A stretch of 18,871 nt of DNA from Methanobrevibacter sp. (GTDB lineage Archaea > Methanobacteriota > Methanobacteria > Methanobacteriales > Methanobacteriaceae). Position numbers and translations under genes: made by a program. Below are positions 6,863 through 14,862 of this stretch, one piece after another (the first letter of the stretch is position 1; every line of letters begins with the position of its first letter). The stretch is from NCBI GenBank assembly GCA_030539985.1, contig JAUNXD010000005.1:2310-21180 (forward strand), written 5' to 3'. The notes under the pieces were generated by a model that did no database searches, was not told where the DNA came from, and saw only the letters and a program-made list of their open reading frames with translations.

Positions 6863-7411
6863 ATGAGAACTGAAATTAGAATCTGTGGATTTGGAGGTCA
6901 AGGAATTATTCTTGCAGGAATCATTTTAGGTAAATCTGCAAGTCTTTTCGATGAAAAAGAAGCTGTCCAAACCCAATCTTATGGTCCTGAAGCTCGTGGT
7001 GGAGCTTCAAAATGTGAAGTTGTTATCAGCGACACAGAAGTTGACTATCCGAAAGTTCAAAATCCGGATATTTTAGTGGCAATGTCCAATGAGGCATTGC
7101 TTAAATATATTGTCGATTTGAAGGATAATGGAACTTTGATTGTTGATCCTGGAACAACTGATGTTGAAGATGTGCAGGAGTTTATAGAGGAGCATAATAT
7201 TAAGGTTTATGAGGCTCCGGCTACAAAAACCGCAACCGATGAAATAGGACTTAAAATCGTAGCGAATATCGTAATGGTTGGAGCCATTACTAAAATTACT
7301 AAAGTCATATCCAAGGAAGCTGCCATGAAAGCAATTGAAGCAAGTGTTCCTAAAGGAACTGAAGAAAAGAATATCAAGGCTTTCGAAGCGGGGTATGCTT
7401 TAGCTGAATAG
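6863..7411 (+). CDS. korC: 2-oxoglutarate:ferredoxin oxidoreductase, gamma subunit
   Basis: This is the small gamma chain of 2-oxoglutarate synthase. From ATG 6863 it has 182 residues. The N-terminal RICGFGGQGIILAG is the family signature, followed by QSYGPEARGGASKCEVVIS around 38-56, the conserved loop of OFOR gamma subunits. An in-frame GTG at 6854 touches the korB stop codon and would add three residues; its GGTG is better read as the Shine-Dalgarno for ATG 6863, the same arrangement as at korA. It lies between korB and sucC with only a few bases on each side. Confidence 0.93.
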   Translation: MRTEIRICGFGGQGIILAGIILGKSASLFDEKEAVQTQSYGPEARGGASKCEVVISDTEVDYPKVQNPDILVAMSNEALLKYIVDLKDNGTLIVDPGTTDVEDVQEFIEEHNIKVYEAPATKTATDEIGLKIVANIVMVGAITKITKVISKEAAMKAIEASVPKGTEEKNIKAFEAGYALAE

Positions 7412-7419
7412 GTGTTATA

Positions 7420-8538
7420 ATGAGATTTTTTGAAAATGTAGCAAAACAAATTTTTAATCAGGAAGGAATTCCAATTTTGGAAGGCCATGTTGCCTACTCT
7501 CCCGAAGAGGCAATGACAATATCCTCTGAAATGGATGTTCCAGTAGTTATCAAGGCACAGGTTTTGACAGGAGGAAGAGGTAAGGCCGGTGGTGTAAAAT
7601 TCGCCGACAATCCTGGTGAAGCCTTAAAGGTTGCCGATGAAATTTTAGGTATGGAAATTAAAGGTGAAAAGGTCAAACATTTATTGATTGAAGAAAAAGC
7701 CGAAATCTTAAATGAGTTCTTTGTAACAGTATCTGTTGACAGAGGTGCAAGAAGACCTGTTATTTTGGCAAGTAAGGAAGGTGGAGTCGAAATCGAGAAC
7801 CTGGCAAAAACCAATCCTGAAAAGATTATTAAATATTATCCTAATCCTTTGCTTGAATTCTTACCATACGAAGCACGTGAAATCGCACGTAAGATGGGTG
7901 TGCCTTCCGAGCTGATTTCTCCAATGGGGGATATGATTTGGAAACTTTATAATGTGTTCACCAAATATGATGCAGACACGGCAGAAATAAACCCGTTGGT
8001 TTTAACCCCTAAAGGTTTGATTGCCGCAGATGCAAAGATGGTTGTTGAAAACGATTCTCTGTTCAGACATCAGGACCTTGTTGATAGATTGCACTATAAA
8101 AAGAAAGCTGTGGACTTTGTTCAATTGGACGGTGACATTGCAGTTATCGGTAATGGTGCGGGTCTTACATTGACTGCTATGGACATGATTAAGCTCAATG
8201 GTGGTGAACCGGCAACATTCTTAGATATTGGTGGTGGAGCTTCCGAACAAATTATCAATCAGGCTTTAAACATTGTTTTAAACTATGATCCTGTTAAAGT
8301 TGTATTCCTGAATGTTTTGGGTGGAATCACCAAGGCGGATGATGTCGCACGTGGTGTAATCAAGGCTTTGAATCAGGCTAACCGTAAGGTTCACATAGTT
8401 ATCAGATTGACCGGAACTAATGAGGAAGAAGGTCAAAGGCTTTTGGAAGAGGCTGGAATTCCATATGAAATCTCAATGGAAAAGGCAGCTAAAAAGGCCG
8501 TTGAGCTTTGTGAAGAATTAAAAGCCGAAGGAAAATAA
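7420..8538 (+). CDS. sucC: Succinate-CoA ligase (ADP-forming), beta subunit
   Basis: This is the beta chain of succinyl-CoA synthetase, which makes succinyl-CoA from succinate for the downstream Kor reaction. The 372 residues show an N-terminal ATP-grasp fold with QVLTGGRGKAGGVK at 47-60 and the Mg-binding TAEINPLVL at 187-195. A C-terminal CoA-ligase domain has FLDIGGGAS at 267-275 and FLNVLGGITKADDVARG near 296-312. The start is ATG 7420 with GGTG at 7412-7415 upstream, eight bases after the korC stop. The alpha subunit (sucD) is not in the window. A bidirectional T/A tract follows. Confidence 0.94.
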   Translation: MRFFENVAKQIFNQEGIPILEGHVAYSPEEAMTISSEMDVPVVIKAQVLTGGRGKAGGVKFADNPGEALKVADEILGMEIKGEKVKHLLIEEKAEILNEFFVTVSVDRGARRPVILASKEGGVEIENLAKTNPEKIIKYYPNPLLEFLPYEAREIARKMGVPSELISPMGDMIWKLYNVFTKYDADTAEINPLVLTPKGLIAADAKMVVENDSLFRHQDLVDRLHYKKKAVDFVQLDGDIAVIGNGAGLTLTAMDMIKLNGGEPATFLDIGGGASEQIINQALNIVLNYDPVKVVFLNVLGGITKADDVARGVIKALNQANRKVHIVIRLTGTNEEEGQRLLEEAGIPYEISMEKAAKKAVELCEELKAEGK

Positions 8539-8539
8539 A

Positions 8540-8553
8540 TTTTTCTTAAAAAA
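8540..8553. terminator. Bidirectional T-tract between sucC and taw1
   Basis: TTTTT CTT AAAAAA gives a short T run on each strand in the 43-base gap between two convergent genes. This is suited to U-tract termination from either side. There is no GC-rich stem. Confidence 0.4.
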
Positions 8554-8581
8554 CTCAAATAACACTGAAATGGTTTGAAAT

Positions 8582-9499
8582 CTATTCGAGTAGTACTACT
8601 CGACTGATTTCAGATTCATTCACTATTTCTTTACCGCACGCATCACCGATTTTTGAAGCGAAATCCTTAACCTCATCAAACAATGGCATATTGTCCATTG
8701 TAAGTCTTTTACGTGATGAGCCCACAAACATGTATGCCTTGACTTCCACGAAATCAGGGTCTGCTTTTTTAATCAGTTTTCCATAACCTTCAGGGTCTTC
8801 CATATTCTTTCCCTTAACGCATGTGTTCCTTATACATGTACGTGAGTCAAAACTGGATAATGTTTCAAGTGATTCATTTAAATTACTCCATGCATCATTT
8901 ATTTGGGGTCTGCACAAGTTATTGAATATTTTCTTTGAAGGTGCATCCAAGGAAAGGTACAGTTGATAGGGATCGTTTTCCAGATTGCGCAATCTTTCAA
9001 CACATTGGCCATTGCTCACGACAAAAGTGGTGAAGTCACGACGGTTGAACTCGCCAATCAATCCATCAATTTCAGGATAAAGTGTCGGTTCGCCTGCAAG
9101 GGATATTGCGGCATTTGTTGGATTTTTCATCTCTTCCAGCTTTTTTTTATTTGCCTTGTCATTTCCATAAAAACCGCACAGCAGGTTATTCTGAGCTTTG
9201 ATGGCTTCATCAACAATGGTTTTGGGATCGTCGTATTCATCATCTTCCCATGTTGTCTGGGTATAGGTCAAATCCCTCCAGCAAAATTCGCATTCCTGCT
9301 GGCAGTTGGGAACTGCAGGAGACATCTGAAGGCATCTGTGGGATTCAATTCCATAAAATTTCTCTTTATAGCAGACTCCCTTATCAGATATGCTCTGACG
9401 AGTCCAATGGCATGTCTTGACTGCTGCATGACCATGTTTTCCAACGAATCTGTATCCGCTTTTTTCCAGTTTTTCTATTTGGCTTTCTGTAAATGACAT
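8582..9499 (-). CDS. taw1: 4-demethylwyosine synthase (radical SAM), archaeal TYW1
   Basis: This radical-SAM enzyme condenses N1-methylguanosine-37 of tRNA-Phe with pyruvate to give the tricyclic 4-demethylwyosine. It has 305 residues. The SAM cluster cysteines are C66, C70 and C73 (CxxxCxxC, followed by W). A second set, C30, C43 and C56, spaced 13 and 13, matches the auxiliary [4Fe-4S] cluster described for archaeal TYW1. AISLAGEPTLYPEI near 130-143 is the GEP-type SAM-contact motif. I chose ATG 9499 rather than the upstream ATG 9556, because the family starts shortly before the KSGYRFVGKHGHAAVK region and the extra 19 residues overlap an A/T-rich repeat and promoter. It is divergent from the restriction gene. 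The stop region carries an 18-bp palindrome. Confidence 0.93.
   Translation of the reverse strand: MSFTESQIEKLEKSGYRFVGKHGHAAVKTCHWTRQSISDKGVCYKEKFYGIESHRCLQMSPAVPNCQQECEFCWRDLTYTQTTWEDDEYDDPKTIVDEAIKAQNNLLCGFYGNDKANKKKLEEMKNPTNAAISLAGEPTLYPEIDGLIGEFNRRDFTTFVVSNGQCVERLRNLENDPYQLYLSLDAPSKKIFNNLCRPQINDAWSNLNESLETLSSFDSRTCIRNTCVKGKNMEDPEGYGKLIKKADPDFVEVKAYMFVGSSRKRLTMDNMPLFDEVKDFASKIGDACGKEIVNESEISRVVLLE
8586..8603. repeat. Perfect 18-bp palindrome at the 3' end of taw1
   Basis: TCGAGTAGTACTACTCGA equals its own reverse complement without interruption. It spans the last codons of taw1 (encoding RVVLLE), a few bases before the stop, in a convergent gene pair. As RNA it could form a stem of about seven pairs with a tight loop, read from either strand. 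Confidence 0.6.
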
Positions 9500-9536
9500 A
9501 AAATCACATATATTTTTAAATCTGATAGTATATACA

Positions 9537-9579
9537 TTTTTACAACTCAAATGCAATATTGCTTTTATTGAACAATATT
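9537..9579. repeat. Copy of a 25-nt motif and small inverted repeat between taw1 and the R-M genes
   Basis: 9537-9561 aligns with 1163-1187, the segment after cobS, differing by one inserted and one deleted base. Its end, AATATTG at 9555-9561, also pairs with CAATATT at 9573-9579. This places a possible dispersed element in two intergenic regions. Confidence 0.4.
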
Positions 9580-9600
9580 TATTTTATTTAATAAAATATA

Positions 9601-9607
9601 TTTATAT
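9601..9607 (+). promoter_or_regulatory. TATA box of the restriction-modification operon
   Basis: TTTATAT is centred about 27 bases before ATG 9631. Initiation about 25 bases downstream of an archaeal TATA box would fall at the start codon, so the transcript is probably leaderless. There is indeed no Shine-Dalgarno before the ATG. Confidence 0.5.
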
Positions 9608-9630
9608 GTTTAAGTTTAATATTAATTATT

Positions 9631-10500
9631 ATGAGATTATGGAGTAAAAAACAGGAAAAAATATTCTTCGACAAATCGAAAAATTTCGCATCGTACAGTC
9701 AGCTGTTCTATAAGACAGATGATGGAAGGTATGTATCCTACTGGCCGAAGGGATATTCGGGAACAAAATCGACCCTGCAGGCAAGAAACTCCCTGATTGG
9801 CAATTTTACCGAAAAATGGGTGTCAGACTTGATTGGGCAGATTTTACCTGATGAAAACCTTCATGTCATCCAGCAGGCACAGATTCCGTCAATAGGAATA
9901 ACTCACCGATCTCCGGCAGACATCGTCATTGCAACCGAAAACAAGAAACTGCTGATGCCACATGAGGTCAGGTTGATTTTTGAAGTTAAGATGTCCATTG
10001 TGTGGAATTGGGAATATGATACGGCCACTTCACAGGTCAAAGAGATCGGGGATTACAGAACCCATCAGGGACGCCCAAGTTTCACAAGATCCGATTCGAT
10101 ACTAAAGGCCATTGGAAAATGCATTGATATAAGAGTTTCCAATTTCAAGGCATCCAAAATACCGTTGATTGTATTGGGCAATGCACCTCTGTCAAACGGA
10201 TTCTGCAAAAAGGCGGATTATTTAAAGACTGCAGGCATAATTCAGGGATTCTGGTCTTTAAATCCATTTCCACTCAATCACGGCAACACTCGAAAAAGGA
10301 GTCATAAAAATGGTTTCATCAGAATGGACAATACCGATGAGTTAAATAGGACTTTGAACCAATTATTTAAACAGGAATTGAATTTTTTCTCAGGGATGGA
10401 AAATCCCGAAAGGTTAGGTCAGCTCATTGAGGTTGCCAACCGGGAAAATACTTATGAAGATAAGGGATTGAAGTTTTTAAATCTCCTGGAGAGGTCTTAA
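9631..10500 (+). CDS. Putative type II restriction endonuclease (PD-(D/E)xK-like)
   Basis: This 289-residue protein lies one base before a DNA methyltransferase. It has a pattern expected of a PD-(D/E)xK nuclease: a glutamate in FTEKW (E61), SPAD at 94-97 (D97), then FEVK at 117-120 (E118, K120). The first metal ligands and the catalytic lysine are thus all present, and the protein looks intact. Later segments such as PLIVLGNAP are unassigned. I do not recognise the specificity family. It has no membrane segment. The gene seems leaderless (TATA at 9601-9607). No controller protein lies beside it. The nuclease call rests on the motif plus the neighbouring methyltransferase; cleavage is not proven by sequence. 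Confidence 0.72.
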   Translation: MRLWSKKQEKIFFDKSKNFASYSQLFYKTDDGRYVSYWPKGYSGTKSTLQARNSLIGNFTEKWVSDLIGQILPDENLHVIQQAQIPSIGITHRSPADIVIATENKKLLMPHEVRLIFEVKMSIVWNWEYDTATSQVKEIGDYRTHQGRPSFTRSDSILKAIGKCIDIRVSNFKASKIPLIVLGNAPLSNGFCKKADYLKTAGIIQGFWSLNPFPLNHGNTRKRSHKNGFIRMDNTDELNRTLNQLFKQELNFFSGMENPERLGQLIEVANRENTYEDKGLKFLNLLERS

Positions 10501-10501
10501 A

Positions 10502-11380
10502 TTGCAAAGAAAAACACAGACAACATCGTTCGGTTCAATCGTACGCGAATCTCACAATTCAAAAAAATTCTACAGTTCAAAACTGTTTGAAGAGTTTAAA
10601 TTACCAAAAAAGATAGAATTCAAGGAAACTGCTATTGAAAAAGAGGGATTGAACAGATTTTACTGCAAATCCAGCGAAACAATGGATGAAATACCAGATG
10701 AAAGTGTTCATCTGATGATAACGTCTCCCCCCTATAACGTAGGAAAGGAATATGATGATGATTTGACGCTGGATGAGTATCTGACGTTACTGACAAACGT
10801 TTTTGGCGAAGTTCACAAAAAGCTTGTCACCGGAGGACGGGCATGCATAAACATAACCAATATTGGCCGAAAGCCCTACATCCCACTTCATGCCATGATA
10901 ATAGAAATAATGTTGGATTTGGGATTTCTGATGAGAGGTGAGATAATTTGGGACAAGTCCGCAAGCGGAGGAGGCTCCTGCGCATGGGGAAGCTGGATGT
11001 CAGCATCAAATCCTGTCTTAAGGGATTATCATGAATACATTCTGGTTTTCTCAAAGGATTCATATTCCAAAAATAAAGACCAGCCAAAAAAGGACACAAT
11101 AGACAGGGATGAGTTTATCGAATGGACAAGGAGTGTTTGGACATTTCCTGCGGTTAATGCAAAAAGAATAGGCCATCCCGCACCGTTTCCAGTAGAATTG
11201 CCCCACAGGTTAATAAAACTCTATAGTTATGAAGGTGATGTTGTTCTGGATCCGTTTTGCGGCAGCGGAACCACGGCAATTGCTGCAGTTAAAAATAATC
11301 GAAACTACATATGTTATGACATAAAACAGGAATATATAGATTTATCAAAAAATAGAATTTCCAATCAAAAATTTATTTAA
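10502..11380 (+). CDS. DNA methyltransferase, beta class, probably N4-cytosine
   Basis: This is a SAM-dependent amino-methyltransferase that would protect host DNA from the preceding endonuclease. The 292 residues carry the catalytic motif TSPPYN at 74-79 ahead of the SAM-binding motif DPFCGSGTT at 250-258, the beta-class order. SPPY rather than DPPY favours N4-cytosine, though adenine cannot be excluded. HPAPFPVELPHRLI at 225-238 is the usual segment before motif I. The start is TTG 10502, supported by GGAGAGGT about six bases upstream, inside the end of the endonuclease gene, so the two are coupled. Residues 1-45 precede the catalytic domain and are poorly conserved in general. It is complete, ending at TAA 11378-11380. 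Target sequence unknown. Confidence 0.88.
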   Translation: MQRKTQTTSFGSIVRESHNSKKFYSSKLFEEFKLPKKIEFKETAIEKEGLNRFYCKSSETMDEIPDESVHLMITSPPYNVGKEYDDDLTLDEYLTLLTNVFGEVHKKLVTGGRACINITNIGRKPYIPLHAMIIEIMLDLGFLMRGEIIWDKSASGGGSCAWGSWMSASNPVLRDYHEYILVFSKDSYSKNKDQPKKDTIDRDEFIEWTRSVWTFPAVNAKRIGHPAPFPVELPHRLIKLYSYEGDVVLDPFCGSGTTAIAAVKNNRNYICYDIKQEYIDLSKNRISNQKFI

Positions 11381-11428
11381 TAATGTTTTCTAAATATGTA
11401 ATATAATAAAGTTTATTGTGGGATTATT

Positions 11429-12097
11429 ATGGACACTCCAATTGTAATATTGAACTATAAAACTTATTTGGAATCAAGCGGTATAAATGCTTTAAAACTT
11501 GCACATGACTTGGAAAGTGCTGCCAGCGAGTCTGGAATTACTATGGTTGCATCTCCTCAGGCAGCAGATATTTATAGAATCAGTGAAGAGACTTCACTGC
11601 CTATCTTTGCTCAACACATTGACCCGATAACTCCTGGAGGACACACAGGTTCTAACTTAATTGATACATTAATTGAAGCCGGAATCAGCGGATCATTAAT
11701 TAACCATTCAGAACAGAGGATGAAACTGGCGGACATTGATGAAGTCGTTAAGATGTGTAAGGCCAATGAAATCGAATCATGCGTATGCACTAATAATATA
11801 GAAACTTCAAAAGCTATTGCAACACTGGAGCCAACTGCAGTTGCCGTTGAACCACCTGAACTTATAGGTACAGGCATTCCAGTATCTCAAGCACAGCCTG
11901 AAGTTGTTGAAGATACAGTTAAGGAAGTTAAGGCAATCAACAATAAAGTTAAAGTGTTGTGCGGTGCAGGAATTACAACCGGTGATGACATGAAGGCGGC
12001 CATGGATTTGGGTGCTGACGGAGTGTTGCTTGCATCCGGTATTATCAAGGCGGACAGTCCAAAAGATGCCTTGCTTGATTTGGTAAGTAAATTATAG
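11429..12097 (+). CDS. tpiA: Triosephosphate isomerase, archaeal type
   Basis: The enzyme interconverts dihydroxyacetone phosphate and glyceraldehyde-3-phosphate in gluconeogenesis and glycolysis. The 222 residues fit the short archaeal tetrameric type (bacterial enzymes are about 250). Catalytic residues are visible: Lys11 in LNYKTY, His93 in INHSEQR and Glu141 in VEPPELIGTG. Phosphate-binding loops are CGAGITTGDD at 178-187 and GADGVLLASGI at 195-205. The start is ATG 11429, with only a weak GTGGG upstream. A/T-rich TATA-like sequence lies at about 11390-11410. pgk follows after ten bases, forming a two-gene triose unit. Confidence 0.95.
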   Translation: MDTPIVILNYKTYLESSGINALKLAHDLESAASESGITMVASPQAADIYRISEETSLPIFAQHIDPITPGGHTGSNLIDTLIEAGISGSLINHSEQRMKLADIDEVVKMCKANEIESCVCTNNIETSKAIATLEPTAVAVEPPELIGTGIPVSQAQPEVVEDTVKEVKAINNKVKVLCGAGITTGDDMKAAMDLGADGVLLASGIIKADSPKDALLDLVSKL

Positions 12098-12107
12098 AGT
12101 TGGGAAA

Positions 12108-13325
12108 ATGGCTAAAGAATTTAATACAATTGACGATTTTGATGTTGAAGACAAGACAGTGCTTGTAAGAATTGACATTAATTCCCCTGTTGATCCGGGT
12201 TCCGGAATCATTTTGGATGATACAAGATTGAAACTGCATGCCCAAACAGTTAAGGAATTGTCAAACAAAGGGGCCAAAGTGGTTTTGCTTGCTCACCAGT
12301 CCCGTCCGGGTAAAAAGGATTTCTCAACTTTGGCACAGCATGCCGAAGCATTATCCGATATTTTAAATTTAAGAGTCAAATATATTGATTCATTATTTTC
12401 CAATGCCGCAAAAGATGCAATAAAATCTTTAAGGCCTCATGAAATTCTTTTACTTGAAAATGCCAGGTTCTTTTCAGAGGAAACCCTTTCAAGAACACCT
12501 TTGGAACAGTCCAAAACTCATCTTGTAAGCCAATTGTCTCCATTGGTTGATTATTTTGTTAATGATGCATTTGCTGCGGCTCACCGTTCCCAGGCATCAT
12601 TGGTAGGTTTTACAGTAAACACTCCTTCCGCCGCTGGAAGAGTGATGGAAAAGGAGTTGACTGTAATTCAGGATGCGCTTGATAATGTGGAACATCCTTG
12701 TGTATTCCTGCTTGGTGGAATGAAACCTGATGACTCCATTGATGTTATGGAAAACGTTTTAAGCAACGGTACTGCCGATTCAATTTTAACAACAGGTATT
12801 GTTGGAAACATTGTATTATGGGCATCCGGTGCAGACATTGGAGAAGTTAATCGTAAATTCATTGCAAGCAGAGGATATGAGGATATGGTTGCCAAATCAA
12901 AAGAGTTGCTTGAAAGATTTGGGGATAAAGTTAAATATCCAATCGATGTTGCATGTGAAATCGACGGACAGAGGGTTGACATTGACATTGGTGAGATACC
13001 TAATGAGGCAATATTTGACATCGGTGAAAAAACTATCAGTTTTTATGCTAAAGAAATAAGGGACGCCAAATATATATTTGCCAATGGTCCTGCAGGAGTG
13101 TTTGAAGACCCTAAATTTGCAATGGGTACAGAGGATTTAATAAATGCTATAGCAAGTTCACAAGGATTCTCACTTATTGGTGGAGGACACATTGCAGCAG
13201 CTACTGCCGGAATGGGACTTGAAGATCAGATGAGTCACTTAAGCAGTGGTGGCGGTGCCTGTATCAGTATGCTTGCAGGCAAAAAACTGGCTGCTGTTGA
13301 AGCCCTAAAAAATAGTAAAGATTAG
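12108..13325 (+). CDS. pgk: Phosphoglycerate kinase
   Basis: The enzyme transfers phosphate between 1,3-bisphosphoglycerate and ADP, running toward gluconeogenesis in methanogens. The 405 residues match archaeal Pgk. Substrate-binding VRIDINSPVDP is at 20-30, HQSRPGKKDF near 63-72, LLENARF and NDAFAAAHR further on, then LGGMKPDDSI. The C-terminal nucleotide domain has GPAGVFEDPKFAMGTEDL and GGGHIAAATAGMG. The sequence near the end, SHLSSGGGACISMLAGKKLAAVEAL, is the family closing motif. ATG 12108 lies ten bases after the tpiA stop with a weak GGGA upstream. Its stop TAG (13323-13325) overlaps the stop TAA of convergent thiE (13322-13324 on the other strand). Confidence 0.95.
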   Translation: MAKEFNTIDDFDVEDKTVLVRIDINSPVDPGSGIILDDTRLKLHAQTVKELSNKGAKVVLLAHQSRPGKKDFSTLAQHAEALSDILNLRVKYIDSLFSNAAKDAIKSLRPHEILLLENARFFSEETLSRTPLEQSKTHLVSQLSPLVDYFVNDAFAAAHRSQASLVGFTVNTPSAAGRVMEKELTVIQDALDNVEHPCVFLLGGMKPDDSIDVMENVLSNGTADSILTTGIVGNIVLWASGADIGEVNRKFIASRGYEDMVAKSKELLERFGDKVKYPIDVACEIDGQRVDIDIGEIPNEAIFDIGEKTISFYAKEIRDAKYIFANGPAGVFEDPKFAMGTEDLINAIASSQGFSLIGGGHIAAATAGMGLEDQMSHLSSGGGACISMLAGKKLAAVEALKNSKD

Positions 13326-13942
13326 CTATTAAAAATATTTAATAGCTTTTCGGATGATTTTTTTGGATTTTCTGAGCTCATAATGGCGCTCACTACAGAT
13401 AATCCTGCAATTCCAGTATCGTTTAATTCATAGGCATTGCTTAAATTAATTCCACCAATAGCCACAACTGGAATGTCAATTGAATCCACAATTTCCTTTA
13501 AATCTTTTTTTGTAATTTTCGGTGCATCATCTTTTGTTTGAGTTGGAAATACTGCTCCAGTTCCGATGTAGTCTGCACCATCTTCTTGAGCTTTTTTTGC
13601 TTCTTCAATTGTTGCCGCCGAAACACCCACAATTTTATCTGGACCAACTAATTTTCTGGTAATCTCACATGGCATGTCTGACTGGCCAACGTGAACTCCA
13701 TCTGCATCGATTGCAAGAGCAACGTCAACCCTATCATTGATGATTAGAGGCACATTGTATTTTGAGGTAATTTCTTTAACTTTTAATGCAAGGTTATAGA
13801 AGTCAAGAGTATCTGCTGTTTTTTCCCTGATTTGAACAACAGTAACTCCTCCTTTTATTCCTTCTTCAATTGTTTTTAAAAATTTTTCCACATCATCACT
13901 TTTATCTGTGACGAGGTAGAGTGATAAATCTAGGTTTTTCAT
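13322..13942 (-). CDS. thiE: Thiamine-phosphate synthase
   Basis: The enzyme joins 4-amino-2-methyl-5-hydroxymethylpyrimidine diphosphate with thiazole phosphate to make thiamine phosphate. The 206 residues form a TIM barrel of normal length. Signature segments are LYLVTD at 8-13, VVQIREK at 35-41, INDRVDVALA at 68-77, DGVHVGQSD at 81-89, GADYIGTGAVFPTQTK at 122-137 and the C-terminal IGGI and SVVSAIM phosphate loops. ATG 13942 overlaps the thiM stop in an ATGA arrangement (13939-13942), so the two are translationally coupled. Confidence 0.95.
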   Translation of the reverse strand: MKNLDLSLYLVTDKSDDVEKFLKTIEEGIKGGVTVVQIREKTADTLDFYNLALKVKEITSKYNVPLIINDRVDVALAIDADGVHVGQSDMPCEITRKLVGPDKIVGVSAATIEEAKKAQEDGADYIGTGAVFPTQTKDDAPKITKKDLKEIVDSIDIPVVAIGGINLSNAYELNDTGIAGLSVVSAIMSSENPKKSSEKLLNIFNS

Positions 13943-14805
13943 AATATCCTGATATTCGCTTCGTTTATTAAGGTTTCACTATTTGTTTTATAAAGATAAT
14001 CTATTAAATATGCTCTGAATGAACCTGTGCCTTCGTCGTTTGCATCAACTTTTGCTCTTGCTTTTTCACCTGCAATGTTCATTGCCAATATTGCAACAAG
14101 ACTTCCTTCAAATGGAGTTGACCCTCCAATACATGTTCCTACAATTGAAGACAGCATGCAGCCGCTTCCGGTTATTAATGGCATCATATCATCTCCATTG
14201 TCAATGACAACTGTTGTTTTGCCGTCACTTAAGATGTCTAATGGGCCACTTGCTAAAATTACTGCATTTAATTTATTTGCAAGGGTGCAAATCAAATCTC
14301 CATTTGCTTTTAAGTTCTTTTCAGTGATTATATCATCAGTATTAACGTCCACTCCTTTTGCAGCATTGCTTTCATCTAATACTCCCACCAATTTTGCTAT
14401 AGCTTTTATTTCACTGATGTTTCCTCTTATTGCTGCAATGTCATAATTGTTGATTAGGTCTAATGTGGTTTGGTTTCTAAGTTCGGTTACGCCAACTCCT
14501 ACAGGATCCAATATGATTGGGGTGTTGGTTTTATTTGCTGTTTTTGAACTTATTTTCATTGAGTTGATTTGATTTTTACTTAATTTCCCAATGTTTATTA
14601 CAAGTACATCTGCGATTGTCACTACTTCTTCAAGTTCTTCCGCATCTTCTGCCATAAAAGGAGATCCTCCTATTGCAAGAACTGCATTTGCACAATCATT
14701 GATTGTTACGGAATTTGTTATGCAGTGGGTCAATGCATTTTTTTCTTTAATTTTATGCAATGTTTCATCAATATCATTTAACAAATTGGTTTCATCATTT
14801 ATCAT
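13939..14805 (-). CDS. thiM: Hydroxyethylthiazole kinase
   Basis: The enzyme phosphorylates 4-methyl-5-(2-hydroxyethyl)thiazole, a salvage step that feeds ThiE, its downstream partner. The 288 residues belong to the ribokinase-like ThiK family. THCITNSVT at 26-34, AIGGSPFMAEDAEE near 44-57, ILDPVGVGVTELR at 98-110 and TGSGCMLSS at 212-220 (with C216 in the anion-hole/catalytic loop) are all present. ATG 14805 opens the family N terminus. There is no Shine-Dalgarno; A/T-rich TATA-like sequence reading left lies at about 14818-14845. I looked for a THI-box riboswitch upstream and saw none: the leader is too short. Confidence 0.93.
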   Translation of the reverse strand: MINDETNLLNDIDETLHKIKEKNALTHCITNSVTINDCANAVLAIGGSPFMAEDAEELEEVVTIADVLVINIGKLSKNQINSMKISSKTANKTNTPIILDPVGVGVTELRNQTTLDLINNYDIAAIRGNISEIKAIAKLVGVLDESNAAKGVDVNTDDIITEKNLKANGDLICTLANKLNAVILASGPLDILSDGKTTVVIDNGDDMMPLITGSGCMLSSIVGTCIGGSTPFEGSLVAILAMNIAGEKARAKVDANDEGTGSFRAYLIDYLYKTNSETLINEANIRIL

Positions 14806-14862
14806 GATTATTAATTATAAATTTTTTATTATTTAAATTTATATGAAAATTTGTGGTTTTAT

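Noticed and set aside
8963..9496. Plus-strand ORF of 177 codons opposite taw1
   Set aside because: It is the antisense of a clear radical-SAM gene, has a hydrophobic, Cys-rich composition typical of shadow frames, and no start signals.
9500..9556. Longer taw1 start at ATG 9556
   Set aside because: The 19 extra residues are not family-like and come from an A/T-rich repeat and promoter region; ATG 9499 gives the usual N terminus.
14027..14446. Plus-strand ORF of 139 codons opposite thiM
   Set aside because: It lies wholly antisense to a complete thiM gene with all family motifs and has no Shine-Dalgarno.
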